Below, one piece after another: positions 50,305-58,517 of a stretch of DNA of 64,000 bases. The translations under genes and the position numbers were made by a program. The notes below the pieces were generated by a model. The model did no database searches. It was not told the DNA's origin and saw only the letters and a program-made list of their open reading frames with translations. This stretch comes from Paenibacillus andongensis (GTDB lineage: Bacteria > Bacillota > Bacilli > Paenibacillales > NBRC-103111), in NCBI RefSeq assembly GCF_025369935.1, contig NZ_CP104467.1, positions 6,207,001-6,271,000 on the forward strand. The letters are read 5' to 3'. Numbering within the stretch: the stretch's first letter is position 1; each line of letters begins with the position of its first letter.

Positions 50305-50985
50305 TTAGGATTGTTTTTTTTCAGCAAGCTTTGCTTTCATAGCTGCCAATTCGTCATCAATTCCGCTGCTGCTTCCGCCAAGCCCGTCAAGCTCATCATC
50401 TAAGCTGCGGTTTTTTGCACGAATTTCACCGCTAGCTTGCGCTTCAGCTTCCATTTGAAGCACTTTCTCGCTCATACGGTCAAAACCTTTAGCTGCATTG
50501 TCCGTACCAAAACCAGACATCGCTTGATTGATTTGTTTTTGAGCTTTTGCCGTTTCAGCACGAGCAATCAACAAATCTTTCTTGTTCTTCATTTTGTTGA
50601 ACTCGTCTTTCATTTCCGTCAATTGACTACGAAGCTGATCAGCATTCGTTTTCGCAAGATCATATTGGCGTTTCAATTCATCGTAACGTCCTTGGTGCTC
50701 TTTCTTGTCTTCTAGAGCACGGCGAGCCAGGTCTTCATTGCCTGATTCAAGGGCCTTCATAGCTTGCTCAGTACGTTTAGTGACCATCTCTTCGGATTCT
50801 TCAAACTGAAGCTTGAATTTCTTCTCAATTGCGATCTGCTTAGCTACTGCAGCCTCAGCCTCCATGATGTCTTCTTCCATGTCACGAAGAAACTGATTTA
50901 ACATTTTTACAGGATCTTCTGCTTTGTCCAACAAGTCATTGATTGAAGCCATTGTCATATCACGAAGTCTTTTAAAAATTCCCAT
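50305..50985 (-). CDS. pspA: PspA/IM30 family membrane-stress protein
   Basis: 226 residues from the ATG at 50985 (AGGAGGAA upstream). The N-terminal amphipathic helix MGIFKRLRDMTMASINDLLD and DPVKMLNQFLRDMEEDI are PspA/IM30 hallmarks. Long coiled-coil helices follow (AVAKQIAIEKKFKLQFEESE, RYDELKRQYDLAKTNADQLR). It ends in a short acidic linker and a final helix. PspA coats damaged inner membrane. It is driven by a SigW-type promoter, as is pspA in B. subtilis. Confidence 0.93.
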   Translation of the reverse strand: MGIFKRLRDMTMASINDLLDKAEDPVKMLNQFLRDMEEDIMEAEAAVAKQIAIEKKFKLQFEESEEMVTKRTEQAMKALESGNEDLARRALEDKKEHQGRYDELKRQYDLAKTNADQLRSQLTEMKDEFNKMKNKKDLLIARAETAKAQKQINQAMSGFGTDNAAKGFDRMSEKVLQMEAEAQASGEIRAKNRSLDDELDGLGGSSSGIDDELAAMKAKLAEKKQS

Positions 50986-51078
50986 TTTTGAATTCCTCCT
51001 AAGGTTTATAAACATGTATTTTAAAATTTGGGTATTGCGAATACTTATTTTTAATCACCGGTGCTTACACATATTACA

Positions 51079-51104
51079 TACGCAGTCCCAAAGAATGAGT
51101 TTCA
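51079..51104 (-). promoter_or_regulatory. ECF (SigW-type) promoter of the pspA operon
   Basis: Minus-strand TGAAAC (51099-51104), 16-base spacer, CGTA (51079-51082). This is the exact consensus pattern of B. subtilis SigW promoters. It lies about 90 bases before the pspA start. Confidence 0.8.
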
Positions 51105-51126
51105 AAAAGATGAAAAAATTTAAAAG

Positions 51127-53487
51127 TTATTTCAATTCGACGATCGTAACTCCTGCTCCGCCTTCGTTGTAATTCCCCATACGGTAGCTCTTCACATGTT
51201 TATGACGACGCAAATATTCCTGCATGCCAGTACGCAGCACACCCGTTCCTTTGCCATGAATCAAGTACACTTGACCCAAATTGCCCAAGAAAGATTCATC
51301 TAGGAATCGATCTGCCTCGATCAAGGCTTCCTCCATGTTGAGACCGCGCATATCCAGTTCCATCCGAATGTTATCATCTCGTGTTCGTTTGACGGTTGTA
51401 GCCACTTGATGTGCTGGCTTTTTCTGAGTTGTGCTGCCGACCTTTTCGAGATTCGACAACTCGACCTTCATTTTCATAATGCCCAACTGCACCGTTGCTT
51501 CTGTGGCGCTAACAATTTCTACGACGTGACCCTTCTGACCTAGGGTCACGACACGCACTTCATCCCCAGCCTCGATTCTCTCAGGTCGCTTCTTCGCCGC
51601 GCGAACCTGCTTCTCGCGCAGTTCCGGCGCCGCCTGGTCGAGGCGGCGCTTCGCTTCTACCAGCCGGTGATCCTTGACGCCACCGGCCTCCTCCTGAGCC
51701 ATGCGCCGCAGATCGGCGATGATTTCATCGGCCTCGCGGCGCGCCTTGGCGACAGCCTCACGCGCATCGCGTTCGGCCTTCTCGAGCAGCTTATCGCGTT
51801 GCTCATCGAACTTGGCCTGCTGAGCTTCTAACGTTAGGCGCATCTCTTCCGCCTCTCGTCTCATCCTCTCAGCGCTTTGGCGCTCAGCTTCCGCAATCAG
51901 ACGGTTCTCCTCAAGCGACGCGATCATTGATTCGACGCGCTTATCTTCCTCGCCCACTTGCGTACGTGCATGCTCAATAATACGTTTTGATAAGCCTAGA
52001 CGCTCTGCAATCGCAAACGCATTACTTCGACCAGGAACACCAACAAGCAAGCGATAAGTTGGACTAAGCGTTTGTATATCAAATTCCATGCTTGCGTTAA
52101 TGGTGCCTTGCTTTTGATAGGCATAAGCCTTTAGCTCGGAATAGTGTGTCGTTGCAATAATTCGGCAGCCGATTTGATGAATATAATCCAAAATGGAGAT
52201 CGCTAAAGCTGAACCTTCAGCAGGATCTGTACCTGCGCCAAGTTCATCCAGCAAAACCAAGCTCTTTGGTGTCATATCCCTTAATATGCTTATGATATTC
52301 GTCATATGACTCGAAAACGTGCTTAAATTCTGCTCAATGCTCTGCTCATCACCAATATCCGCATAAATCGCATCGAATACACATAACTGGCTTCCTTCCT
52401 CAGCAGGAACAAACAAGCCTGACATCGCCATTAAGCTAAGGAGTCCCACTGTTTTGAGGGAGACTGTTTTACCTCCTGTATTAGGCCCAGTCACGATGAT
52501 TTGTGAGAAGTCATTGCCCAACTCCAAATCAAGCGGCACAACGGAATCAGCCGCGATAAGCGGATGCCGGCCACGCTTTATTTTAATGAAGCCGCGATCA
52601 TTTAATCTAGGCATTGTAGCTTTCAGTTCCCTAGCCAGACCAGCTTTTGCAAAAGTAAAATCAAGCTCAGCCAATTGATCTACATCCAGCACAAGCAAAT
52701 CCACTTGTTCAGCAACGAGCTCTGAGAGTGCTCGTAAAATCTTCTCAATCTCAACTTCTTCCTTAAACTTTAATTCACGAATTTTATTATTTAATTGAAC
52801 AATAGCATCTGGTTCAATGTATAGCGTCGCACCCGATGCTGACTGATCATGAATCATCCCGCCAAAGCTGGATCGGTACTCCGATTTAACCGGGATTACA
52901 AAACGGTCGTTACGAATAGTGATCAATACGTCCTGTAACATTTTCTGAACAGATGAGTTGCGAAGCATCTGCTCTAATTTCTCGCGGACTCTTCCTTCAC
53001 CTGTGCGTAATTCGCTTCTCACACGAGCCAGTTCAGGGCTCGCACCGTCAACAACAACAGCATTCTCATCGATACAGCTGTTAATTTTATCTTCTAAAGA
53101 TTTATTTTCTGTGAGTAACTCTACCTGCCCTTTGAGCATCGGAATCGCGTATTCTTCATGAACCGCGAGAACAAATCGCTTTAACCTGCGTGTACCGAAC
53201 ATAGTCGTAGAAATATCGAGCAGTTCTGAAGGGTTTAACATCCCGCCAATTCTAACCCGATGTAATGAAGATCTAATATCACGAATCCCACCAAAAGGGG
53301 CATTTCCCTTCAATCGCTCTACATTAACAGCCTCATCAGTTGCTTGCAGCCGAAGCTTGACGAGTTCAAAATCACCCTTAGGTTCAAGCTTTTCCACGGC
53401 ATCCTTACCAAGCGAAGTAGATGCATGATGAGCAAGTTTATGTAAAATCTTCTGATAATCTAATGTTTTAATTATTTTCTTATTCAA
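51127..53487 (-). CDS. mutS2: MutS2 family ATPase/endonuclease
   Basis: 786 residues, normal for MutS2. Walker A GPNTGGKTVS in the ABC-type ATPase domain, DELGAGTDPAEGSALA as Walker B, and THYSELKAYA. A long coiled coil (about 510-630) joins to the C-terminal Smr nuclease domain (LDMRGLNMEEALIEADRFLD, YLIHGKGTGVLR). It has been linked to suppression of recombination and to ribosome rescue in Bacilli. TTG start with AAAGAGG upstream. The coiled-coil part (51590-51830) is clearly more GC-rich than its flanks. Confidence 0.95.
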   Translation of the reverse strand: MNKKIIKTLDYQKILHKLAHHASTSLGKDAVEKLEPKGDFELVKLRLQATDEAVNVERLKGNAPFGGIRDIRSSLHRVRIGGMLNPSELLDISTTMFGTRRLKRFVLAVHEEYAIPMLKGQVELLTENKSLEDKINSCIDENAVVVDGASPELARVRSELRTGEGRVREKLEQMLRNSSVQKMLQDVLITIRNDRFVIPVKSEYRSSFGGMIHDQSASGATLYIEPDAIVQLNNKIRELKFKEEVEIEKILRALSELVAEQVDLLVLDVDQLAELDFTFAKAGLARELKATMPRLNDRGFIKIKRGRHPLIAADSVVPLDLELGNDFSQIIVTGPNTGGKTVSLKTVGLLSLMAMSGLFVPAEEGSQLCVFDAIYADIGDEQSIEQNLSTFSSHMTNIISILRDMTPKSLVLLDELGAGTDPAEGSALAISILDYIHQIGCRIIATTHYSELKAYAYQKQGTINASMEFDIQTLSPTYRLLVGVPGRSNAFAIAERLGLSKRIIEHARTQVGEEDKRVESMIASLEENRLIAEAERQSAERMRREAEEMRLTLEAQQAKFDEQRDKLLEKAERDAREAVAKARREADEIIADLRRMAQEEAGGVKDHRLVEAKRRLDQAAPELREKQVRAAKKRPERIEAGDEVRVVTLGQKGHVVEIVSATEATVQLGIMKMKVELSNLEKVGSTTQKKPAHQVATTVKRTRDDNIRMELDMRGLNMEEALIEADRFLDESFLGNLGQVYLIHGKGTGVLRTGMQEYLRRHKHVKSYRMGNYNEGGAGVTIVELK

Positions 53488-53731
53488 CTATCCCAACCTC
53501 TTTTCTCTACCCTATATTATAAACCAAAACAAGCTTGATTAGCTACGGAGACAATCGTTATATGGAAGATGCTGCCTACCATAATATTCACTCAAATTGG
53601 ATACACTAAGCTGTGCACCTATCTTCCTGCCAAAAGGAATTGCAAGACTAGACACACCAAGCATTGTTTGCAAAAAATCACTTCTTGTCATGAGAACTTT
53701 TTCTCATTACAAAAAGAAGGAGGTTCACGAG

Positions 53732-54100
53732 ATGCATCTTCTCGGACATCTGGTAAGGTTTATTGTTTCTGCTTTGGTTTTAATGTTTGTCAGCTGGTTA
53801 GTTCCAGGGTTTAAAGTCGGCGGTTTCTGGAGCGCGTTTTTTCTAGCTTTGGTCATTGCTGTTGCTGCTTGGATCATTGAAGGGATCTTCGGCAAACAAA
53901 TCACTCCCTTTGGCAGGGGTATCGTAGGCTTTCTGGTGAGCGCGCTTGTCATTTGGGCCGCCCAGTTTGTCGTGAGTAACGTATCTACGAGTATAATAGG
54001 TGCCGTTTTAGCTGCTTTAGTCATCGGAATCATCGACCTATTCATTCCTGTGAAAACTCCCTTCGAACAAGGGATCTCAGGAAGAGAAGATCGTCGATAA
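53732..54100 (+). CDS. YvlD-type / phage holin family IV membrane protein
   Basis: 122 residues from the ATG at 53732 (AAGGAGG upstream). Four hydrophobic helices, with LVPGFKVGGFWSAFFLALVI and IEGIFGKQITPFGRGIVGFL, match the 4-TM YvlD/holin superfamily IV pattern. In B. subtilis YvlD belongs to a SigW-linked envelope-stress operon, so a membrane-stress role is plausible. Nothing in the sequence proves lytic activity. Confidence 0.8.
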   Translation: MHLLGHLVRFIVSALVLMFVSWLVPGFKVGGFWSAFFLALVIAVAAWIIEGIFGKQITPFGRGIVGFLVSALVIWAAQFVVSNVSTSIIGAVLAALVIGIIDLFIPVKTPFEQGISGREDRR

Positions 54101-54140
54101 CATCTATCAGTTTCGATAACTGATACCCATGCTAAAGCCC

Positions 54141-54190
54141 AAAAAAGATCGGTCTGCCGCGTATTCACTCGCCGGACCGATCTTTTCTTT
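54141..54190 (+). terminator. Terminator of the YvlD-type gene
   Basis: AAAAGATCGGTC / GACCGATCTTTT with TCTTTT following; the loop is long (18 bases). Confidence 0.75.
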
Positions 54191-54281
54191 TACACATTTC
54201 TTTCACGAGTTTGTCACTGTTTTTTTGGAAGAGGTCGTGTACAATGATGAAGGAAACCAATACAATTTTGGAGGGGTATAC

Positions 54282-54668
54282 ATGAAGAAATTACTCGTTC
54301 TTTTAATGGGAATAGTCCTAGTCATTGCGATAGCCGCTTGTGGAAACAACGATACGAAATCAGCACAATCAACTACATCTCCCGCCGCCACAACACAAGC
54401 TGCCGGACAGCAAGTTGTATTGAAAGCTTCTAACTTCAAATTTGACCAAACCGAATATCGCGTCAAAAAAGGTGAGCCCGTTACTATTACACTTGATAAT
54501 GCTCAAGGCGTTCATGGTGCATCCATTAAAGAATTCAAAATAAATCTCGATAACAGCAACAAAACAGTTACCTTTACGCCAGATAAAGCAGGTTCTTTCC
54601 CAATTAACTGTTCCATCATGTGTGGCAGTGGTCACGCTAATATGAAAACAACATTGGTTGTTGAATAG
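54282..54668 (+). CDS. Lipoprotein with CuA-type cupredoxin domain
   Basis: 128 residues from the ATG at 54282 (GGAGGGG upstream). The signal MKKLLVLLMGIVLVIAIAAC gives lipidated Cys20, then a Ser/Thr/Ala-rich linker. The cupredoxin domain ends with CxxxCxxxHxxM (C110, C114, H118, M121) and has H78 upstream, the ligand set of the binuclear CuA site of cytochrome oxidase subunit II. The Glu usually between the cysteines is replaced by Ile. No oxidase subunits are encoded nearby, so electron transfer or copper delivery outside the membrane is inferred. Confidence 0.85.
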   Translation: MKKLLVLLMGIVLVIAIAACGNNDTKSAQSTTSPAATTQAAGQQVVLKASNFKFDQTEYRVKKGEPVTITLDNAQGVHGASIKEFKINLDNSNKTVTFTPDKAGSFPINCSIMCGSGHANMKTTLVVE

Positions 54669-54690
54669 TCTAAGTCATCAGTTTATAAGT

Positions 54691-54725
54691 CCTTATCGCG
54701 GCAAGACAGCGGTAAGGCTTTTTTT
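54691..54725 (+). terminator. Terminator of the CuA-lipoprotein gene
   Basis: CCTTA-CGC / GCG-TAAGG stem followed by CTTTTTTTG. Confidence 0.85.
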
Positions 54726-54788
54726 GTATTTGCATAATAGTATTACCTTCATCTGATTTCTCATTTCATAAGAGACAATAACGTTACG

Positions 54789-55394
54789 TCAAAGCACTTG
54801 ACAATACCTTAAATAGAGAGGATACAAATAAACGGATAAGAATGCATCCATCCACTTTCTAAACAAAACATCCTCAACATACTTAATGCTCTTGGAATTA
54901 GTGAACATATATGTACAGAAGTTGGTGTTGACCTTTCGAGAGGTGACAGTTGTTTGCTTTCTTTTATTTTGGCTGGATTCTACTCTTTGTTTATGCATCC
55001 TATCCGCACCTGAACCCATACGTGAGTATTGCTTATATAAAGCTTGCTGTAGCTTCTCCAGCATCAACTTAGCAGTTCGATAATTCACTTCAAGTAAGTT
55101 TGCGAATGCTGGAATTGAATAAGTTTGGCGATCCTGGATCAATGCTCGTATAGCTTTGAACCAAACTATCAAGGGAAGCTTAGATTTATGCATAACCGTT
55201 CCAGCAGTTAATGAAATTTGCGTGCGGCATTCTTTACACTCCAATAAATTACGAGTCCTTACTAAATAAAATAAACGATTATCGCAACTCGGGCAGCTAA
55301 ACCCACCTGCCCACCGTCTTTTCGTCAAAAATCTTACACAATCTTCCTCTGTCTTGAGAGTGTCATCCAGCGATTCAAATAAATATGTATCCAT
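54789..55394 (-). CDS. Truncated IS1595-type transposase-like protein (zinc ribbon only)
   Basis: 201 residues. The N-terminal CPSC (C34, C37) and CKEC (C53, C56) zinc ribbon, followed by TQISLTAGTVMHKSKLPLIV and a helix-turn-helix-like part (TYSIPAFANLLEVNYRTAKL), is the typical start of IS1595/ISXO2 transposases. The DDE catalytic domain of the full proteins is absent; the last 70 residues look unlike it. GAGGGG precedes the ATG by about nine bases. It may be a broken transposase or a retained DNA-binding remnant. Confidence 0.7.
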   Translation of the reverse strand: MDTYLFESLDDTLKTEEDCVRFLTKRRWAGGFSCPSCDNRLFYLVRTRNLLECKECRTQISLTAGTVMHKSKLPLIVWFKAIRALIQDRQTYSIPAFANLLEVNYRTAKLMLEKLQQALYKQYSRMGSGADRMHKQRVESSQNKRKQTTVTSRKVNTNFCTYMFTNSKSIKYVEDVLFRKWMDAFLSVYLYPLYLRYCQVL

Positions 55395-55514
55395 GATTTG
55401 ACCCCTCTCGATAATAATGCATTCCTAAAATAATTTCCTATAATTGTATTATATAGAACATTTGTTTGCATGTAAAGAAATTTATTTTTCCGAGATTACT
55501 ATCTTGAAAATTCA
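55395..55514. other. AT-rich intergenic stretch
   Basis: Upstream of the transposase-like gene. No gene or clear terminator seen. Confidence 0.4.
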
Positions 55515-55533
55515 TTTTCTGTAGTATCTACAA
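55515..55533 (+). repeat. 19-bp inverted repeat, left copy
   Basis: TTTTCTGTAGTATCTACAA; its exact reverse complement lies at 56117-56135. A related sequence occurs on the minus strand near 55667-55684. Together they bound the low-complexity tract. Confidence 0.85.
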
Positions 55534-55540
55534 TGAAAAT

Positions 55541-55577
<37 letters not shown>

Positions 55578-55802
55578 CAACTAATTAATAATTTGATTGC
55601 AGTATTTCCGGTCTCGTCTTGTTCAGGGATATAGAATGTTTTAAGTCTTCGTGTTCTTAATGATTGCATATACCACAGAAAACACAATATCTGGAGATAT
55701 CGGTTCAAGTAAAGGTATTTTTCGAAAATATAGGGTTAAAGTTCTTGCCATCTCGCAAATTGCGAGACTCGTTAGGAGTAGTAGCTTTGGCTTTCGGCCT
55801 AT

Positions 55803-56119
55803 AGTGGGACTGGAGCTGGAGCTGGAGCTGGAGTTGTGGGTACGGGTGTGGGTGTGCTGTGGCTGTGGCTGTGGCTGTGTGGTTGTGGTTGTGGTTGTGG
55901 CTGTGGCTGAGGAAGTGGGTTTGGGTTTGGCTGTGGCTGAGGAAGTGGGTTTGGGTTTGGCTTTGGCTTTGGCTTTGGCTTTGGCTTTGGGTTTGGGTTT
56001 GGGTTTGGGTTTGGGTTTGGGTTTGGGTGTGGCTGTGGCTGTGGCTGTGGGTGTGGCTGTGGTGGCTGTGGCTGTTGTTGTGGGTGTGGCTGTGGTGGCT
56101 GTGGCTGTTGTTGTGGTTG
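55803..56119. repeat. Hexanucleotide low-complexity tract with G-run array
   Basis: Successive blocks of imperfect hexamers: GGAGCT, GGCTGT, GGTTGT, GGCTTT, GGGTTT (seven G-triplets from 55989 to 56027) and again GGCTGT. All G/T-rich on the plus strand. Open frames exist on both strands: the minus one (55641-56138) reads as Thr/Ala/Pro/Lys repeats, and the plus ones as Val/Trp/Leu/Gly repeats. None has a ribosome site. The open frames are expected from a three-divisible repeat without stops, so I do not annotate a gene. Confidence 0.85.
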
Positions 56120-56135
56120 TAGATACTACAGAAAA
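56117..56135 (-). repeat. 19-bp inverted repeat, right copy
   Basis: TTGTAGATACTACAGAAAA, exact reverse complement of 55515-55533. Spacing between outer ends is 621 bases. Confidence 0.85.
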
Positions 56136-56221
56136 CATATGTGTAGTGGATGTAAGTCGGGGAGTGCTGGTGCTGCTGCTCGTACTGATACAGGTACTTG
56201 GCTGCGTGGTGTAACTTATAA

Positions 56222-56257
56222 AAGCTGCCCTTTCTATTTTAGAAAAGCAGGCAGCTT
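56222..56257 (-). terminator. Terminator of the zapA-cvpA unit
   Basis: AAGCTGCC / GGCAGCTT stem on the minus strand with TTTATAA following. Confidence 0.75.
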
Positions 56258-56812
56258 CTATAGGGGGATTCCTTGTTTCCAGAGTTCTTGGAGTTTTCCT
56301 GCTATATTGGGTAATTCGTTAATTAAATACGGAGCTATGGTTGAGCTTGAGAGCAGCTTTTGAAGTCCATCTGAGGGCATGATGGTGATAACATTGACGG
56401 CTATAATGATGATCAAAAGTGCTTCTGCTAAGCCCAACAATGCGCCGCTCCAACGGTTGATGAAGTTCAGGCCAGGGGTTTTTGCTAAAATATTAAGTGC
56501 TCTGCCTACGATGACTAGTGCGAATTTTACGCCAAAAAACAATATAGCAAAGGCTAAAGCGTTTAGGATGTAGGTATCCAGATTTAGGCCTTTTACGATA
56601 AATTCGTATTTTTGGTAATTTTGATAGGTAGGCAGTGAAACTGCGTTTCGAAGCAGAGGGGCAAAATCCCTGTAAAAATAAAATGCAACGAGGTAGGCGA
56701 GAACAAAACCTGAGAGTGAAACAATCTGGGCAATAAATCCTCTGAAGTAACCAAGCAGCAGACCTAAAGCCACTATCGACAACATGACATAGTCTAATGT
56801 ATTTAGTGTCAC
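56258..56812 (-). CDS. CvpA family membrane protein
   Basis: 184 residues with four hydrophobic segments (DYVMLSIVALGLLLGYFRGF is the typical CvpA start; GFVLAYLVAFYFY; ALAFAILFFGVKFALVIVGR; GALLGLAEALLIIIIAVNVI). CvpA proteins are linked to colicin V export in E. coli and to cell-envelope functions elsewhere; the true role is uncertain. GTG start seven bases after the zapA-like stop, hence one transcript. The same zapA-cvpA(yshB)-mutS2 neighbourhood is known from B. subtilis, here with extra sequences inserted. Confidence 0.88.
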   Translation of the reverse strand: MTLNTLDYVMLSIVALGLLLGYFRGFIAQIVSLSGFVLAYLVAFYFYRDFAPLLRNAVSLPTYQNYQKYEFIVKGLNLDTYILNALAFAILFFGVKFALVIVGRALNILAKTPGLNFINRWSGALLGLAEALLIIIIAVNVITIMPSDGLQKLLSSSTIAPYLINELPNIAGKLQELWKQGIPL

Positions 56813-56818
56813 TGTGGA

Positions 56819-58423
56819 TTACCTGCCAGGACTGTCGGTTTCTACAAGTTCGATCCACTCATTGTATTCATTCTGCAGTTTAGCGTATTCCTCGCGCAGT
56901 TCTCTATACTCTTCTTTGATGGTTTGAAGTTCTTTTTGTTGCGCTTCATCGTTCAAGCTTTGGTGCATTAACTCTTCTTTTTCTCTACGGGCTTGGGCTA
57001 AAATTCGTTCTTTTTCTTCTTCAAAATGTTGAGTAAGGGAGATTCGCTCTAATTGCTGCTGCTCTAGTAAGGCGTCAATTTGAGCTTGATATTGTGTTAT
57101 AATGGTTGATTTTTGGTCCTCGAGCTGTTGAATAATGTTTGTTTGTCGCTCTTGGAATTCTCCAACTAGATTACCTTTATCTTGCTCAAAACGTAGAACC
57201 TTAGCATCAGCCTCATCCTGATAAAGGGCGGTGAGTGTTTCTATTTCCTCTTGGTGCGCCGTTGTGAGTGTTTCTATTTCTTCTTGATGTTGATTTGTAA
57301 TTATATTTATTTTCTCTTTATGTTGGTTTGAAATTGTATTTATTCTTTCTTGAAGCTGGCTCGAAATTGTATCTATTCGCCCTTGAAGTTGGTTGGTGAT
57401 AGTTTCAAGTTCCGTTTGATGTTGAGTTGTAATGGATTCAAGTTCCATTTGATGTTGGGTTGTAATAGTTTCTAGTTCTGTTTGGTGTAGAGTAGTGGTG
57501 TTTTCTAGTTCCTCATGATGTTGATTAACGAGTGTTTCCTTTTCCATCTGATACTGATTAGAAAGCTTGGAGATCTCTTCTTGATGTTGTATGCTTATGA
57601 TTTCTTTATCTTGCAGATGCTGCTGCATGAGTGCTTCTTTGTCTTTTTGATATTGCTGATTTAACATTTCTTTGTCTTGTTGGTGGATTTCTGAGAGGGT
57701 CAGTTTTTCGACTTTGTGTTGTTCGTTCAGCTTTTGCAGCTGGTGTGCCTTTTGTTGTTTCTCTTGTTCGAATTGATGCTTTGTTTGTTGGTGTTGTTGT
57801 TTTTCTTGATCCAGCTGTTGTCTTACTTGTATTTGTTGACGTTTTTCCTGCTCTAGCTGTTGTTTGATTTGTTCTAGTTGTTGCTTGATTTGTTCTTGCT
57901 GCAGTTTAGCTTGTTCTTGCTGTTGTTTAGCTTGCTCTTGTTGTTGTTGTTTGGATTGTTCTTGCTGCTGTTTAGCTTGTTGCAGTTGTTGCCTCAGTTG
58001 TTCTTGTTCTTGTTTTGCTTTCTGCACTTCATGTTTCAATTGCTCTTGCGTTTGGTTCCCTTGAACTAGCTTAGCATTTTGTTCACTTATGGATGTCTGT
58101 TGTTGCTCGTATTCTTGTTTCAATTCGTTAAATTTAACGATTAATTTGTCATAGGAGGCTTTGGTCGCTTCTTGGTCCTTTTGTGCTTTGCTTAGTTCTT
58201 CCATGATTTCGTTCATACGGAAGCATTCATCAGCCATGTTTACGGCAGCTAGAACGGCGATTTTCTGTGAATCTAGCCGCGGATAGCCTTTTGCAATCCG
58301 AAACATTTGTTCGTTCACGTATTCAGCTACTCGCTTCATGTAATTGGTGCTGGTGCTTGCTTTTAATTTGTATTGGTGTCCATATATATCAACGGTAATC
58401 CTCGTTTTATCTTCAGCGTTCAC
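56819..58423 (-). CDS. zapA: ZapA cell-division protein with very long Q-rich coiled coil
   Basis: 534 residues against roughly 85-140 in usual ZapA. Residues 1-85 form a normal ZapA head (TRITVDIYGHQYKLKASTST, YVNEQMFRIAKGYPRLDSQK, IAVLAAVNMADECFRMNEIM). Residues from about 85 to 525 are one continuous coiled coil: first Gln-rich (KQQQEQAKLQQEQIKQQLEQ), then with an imperfect repeat around TTQHQMELESITTQHQTELE, then charged. ZapA bundles FtsZ filaments at mid-cell. GTG start with GGGAGG upstream. The repeats suggest expansion by slippage; whether the long form is fixed in the lineage is unknown. Confidence 0.88.
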   Translation of the reverse strand: MNAEDKTRITVDIYGHQYKLKASTSTNYMKRVAEYVNEQMFRIAKGYPRLDSQKIAVLAAVNMADECFRMNEIMEELSKAQKDQEATKASYDKLIVKFNELKQEYEQQQTSISEQNAKLVQGNQTQEQLKHEVQKAKQEQEQLRQQLQQAKQQQEQSKQQQQEQAKQQQEQAKLQQEQIKQQLEQIKQQLEQEKRQQIQVRQQLDQEKQQHQQTKHQFEQEKQQKAHQLQKLNEQHKVEKLTLSEIHQQDKEMLNQQYQKDKEALMQQHLQDKEIISIQHQEEISKLSNQYQMEKETLVNQHHEELENTTTLHQTELETITTQHQMELESITTQHQTELETITNQLQGRIDTISSQLQERINTISNQHKEKINIITNQHQEEIETLTTAHQEEIETLTALYQDEADAKVLRFEQDKGNLVGEFQERQTNIIQQLEDQKSTIITQYQAQIDALLEQQQLERISLTQHFEEEKERILAQARREKEELMHQSLNDEAQQKELQTIKEEYRELREEYAKLQNEYNEWIELVETDSPGR

Positions 58424-58447
58424 TTTTTTATATCCTCCCTTAGATGA

Positions 58448-58488
58448 AAGGCTGGCCCTATCGAGTGTAATTTCGATAAGACCAGCCT
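58448..58488 (-). terminator. Terminator after pheT
   Basis: AGGCTGGTC-TATCGA / TCGATA-GGCCAGCCT stem on the minus strand; tail is T-poor, so partial readthrough into zapA is possible. Confidence 0.7.
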
Positions 58489-58517
58489 GTTTTCCTGCAA
58501 CTTAAATGAAAGTTACA

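Noticed and set aside
53732-54100. Prophage holin
   Set aside because: The family name includes holins, but no phage genes are nearby and the sequence fits the chromosomal YvlD group.
55859-56122. Plus-strand Trp/Leu/Val repeat open frame and the Thr/Pro/Lys minus-strand frame
   Set aside because: Both follow from a hexamer repeat without stops; no ribosome-binding site or signal peptide, and the peptide composition is not credible for a functional protein.
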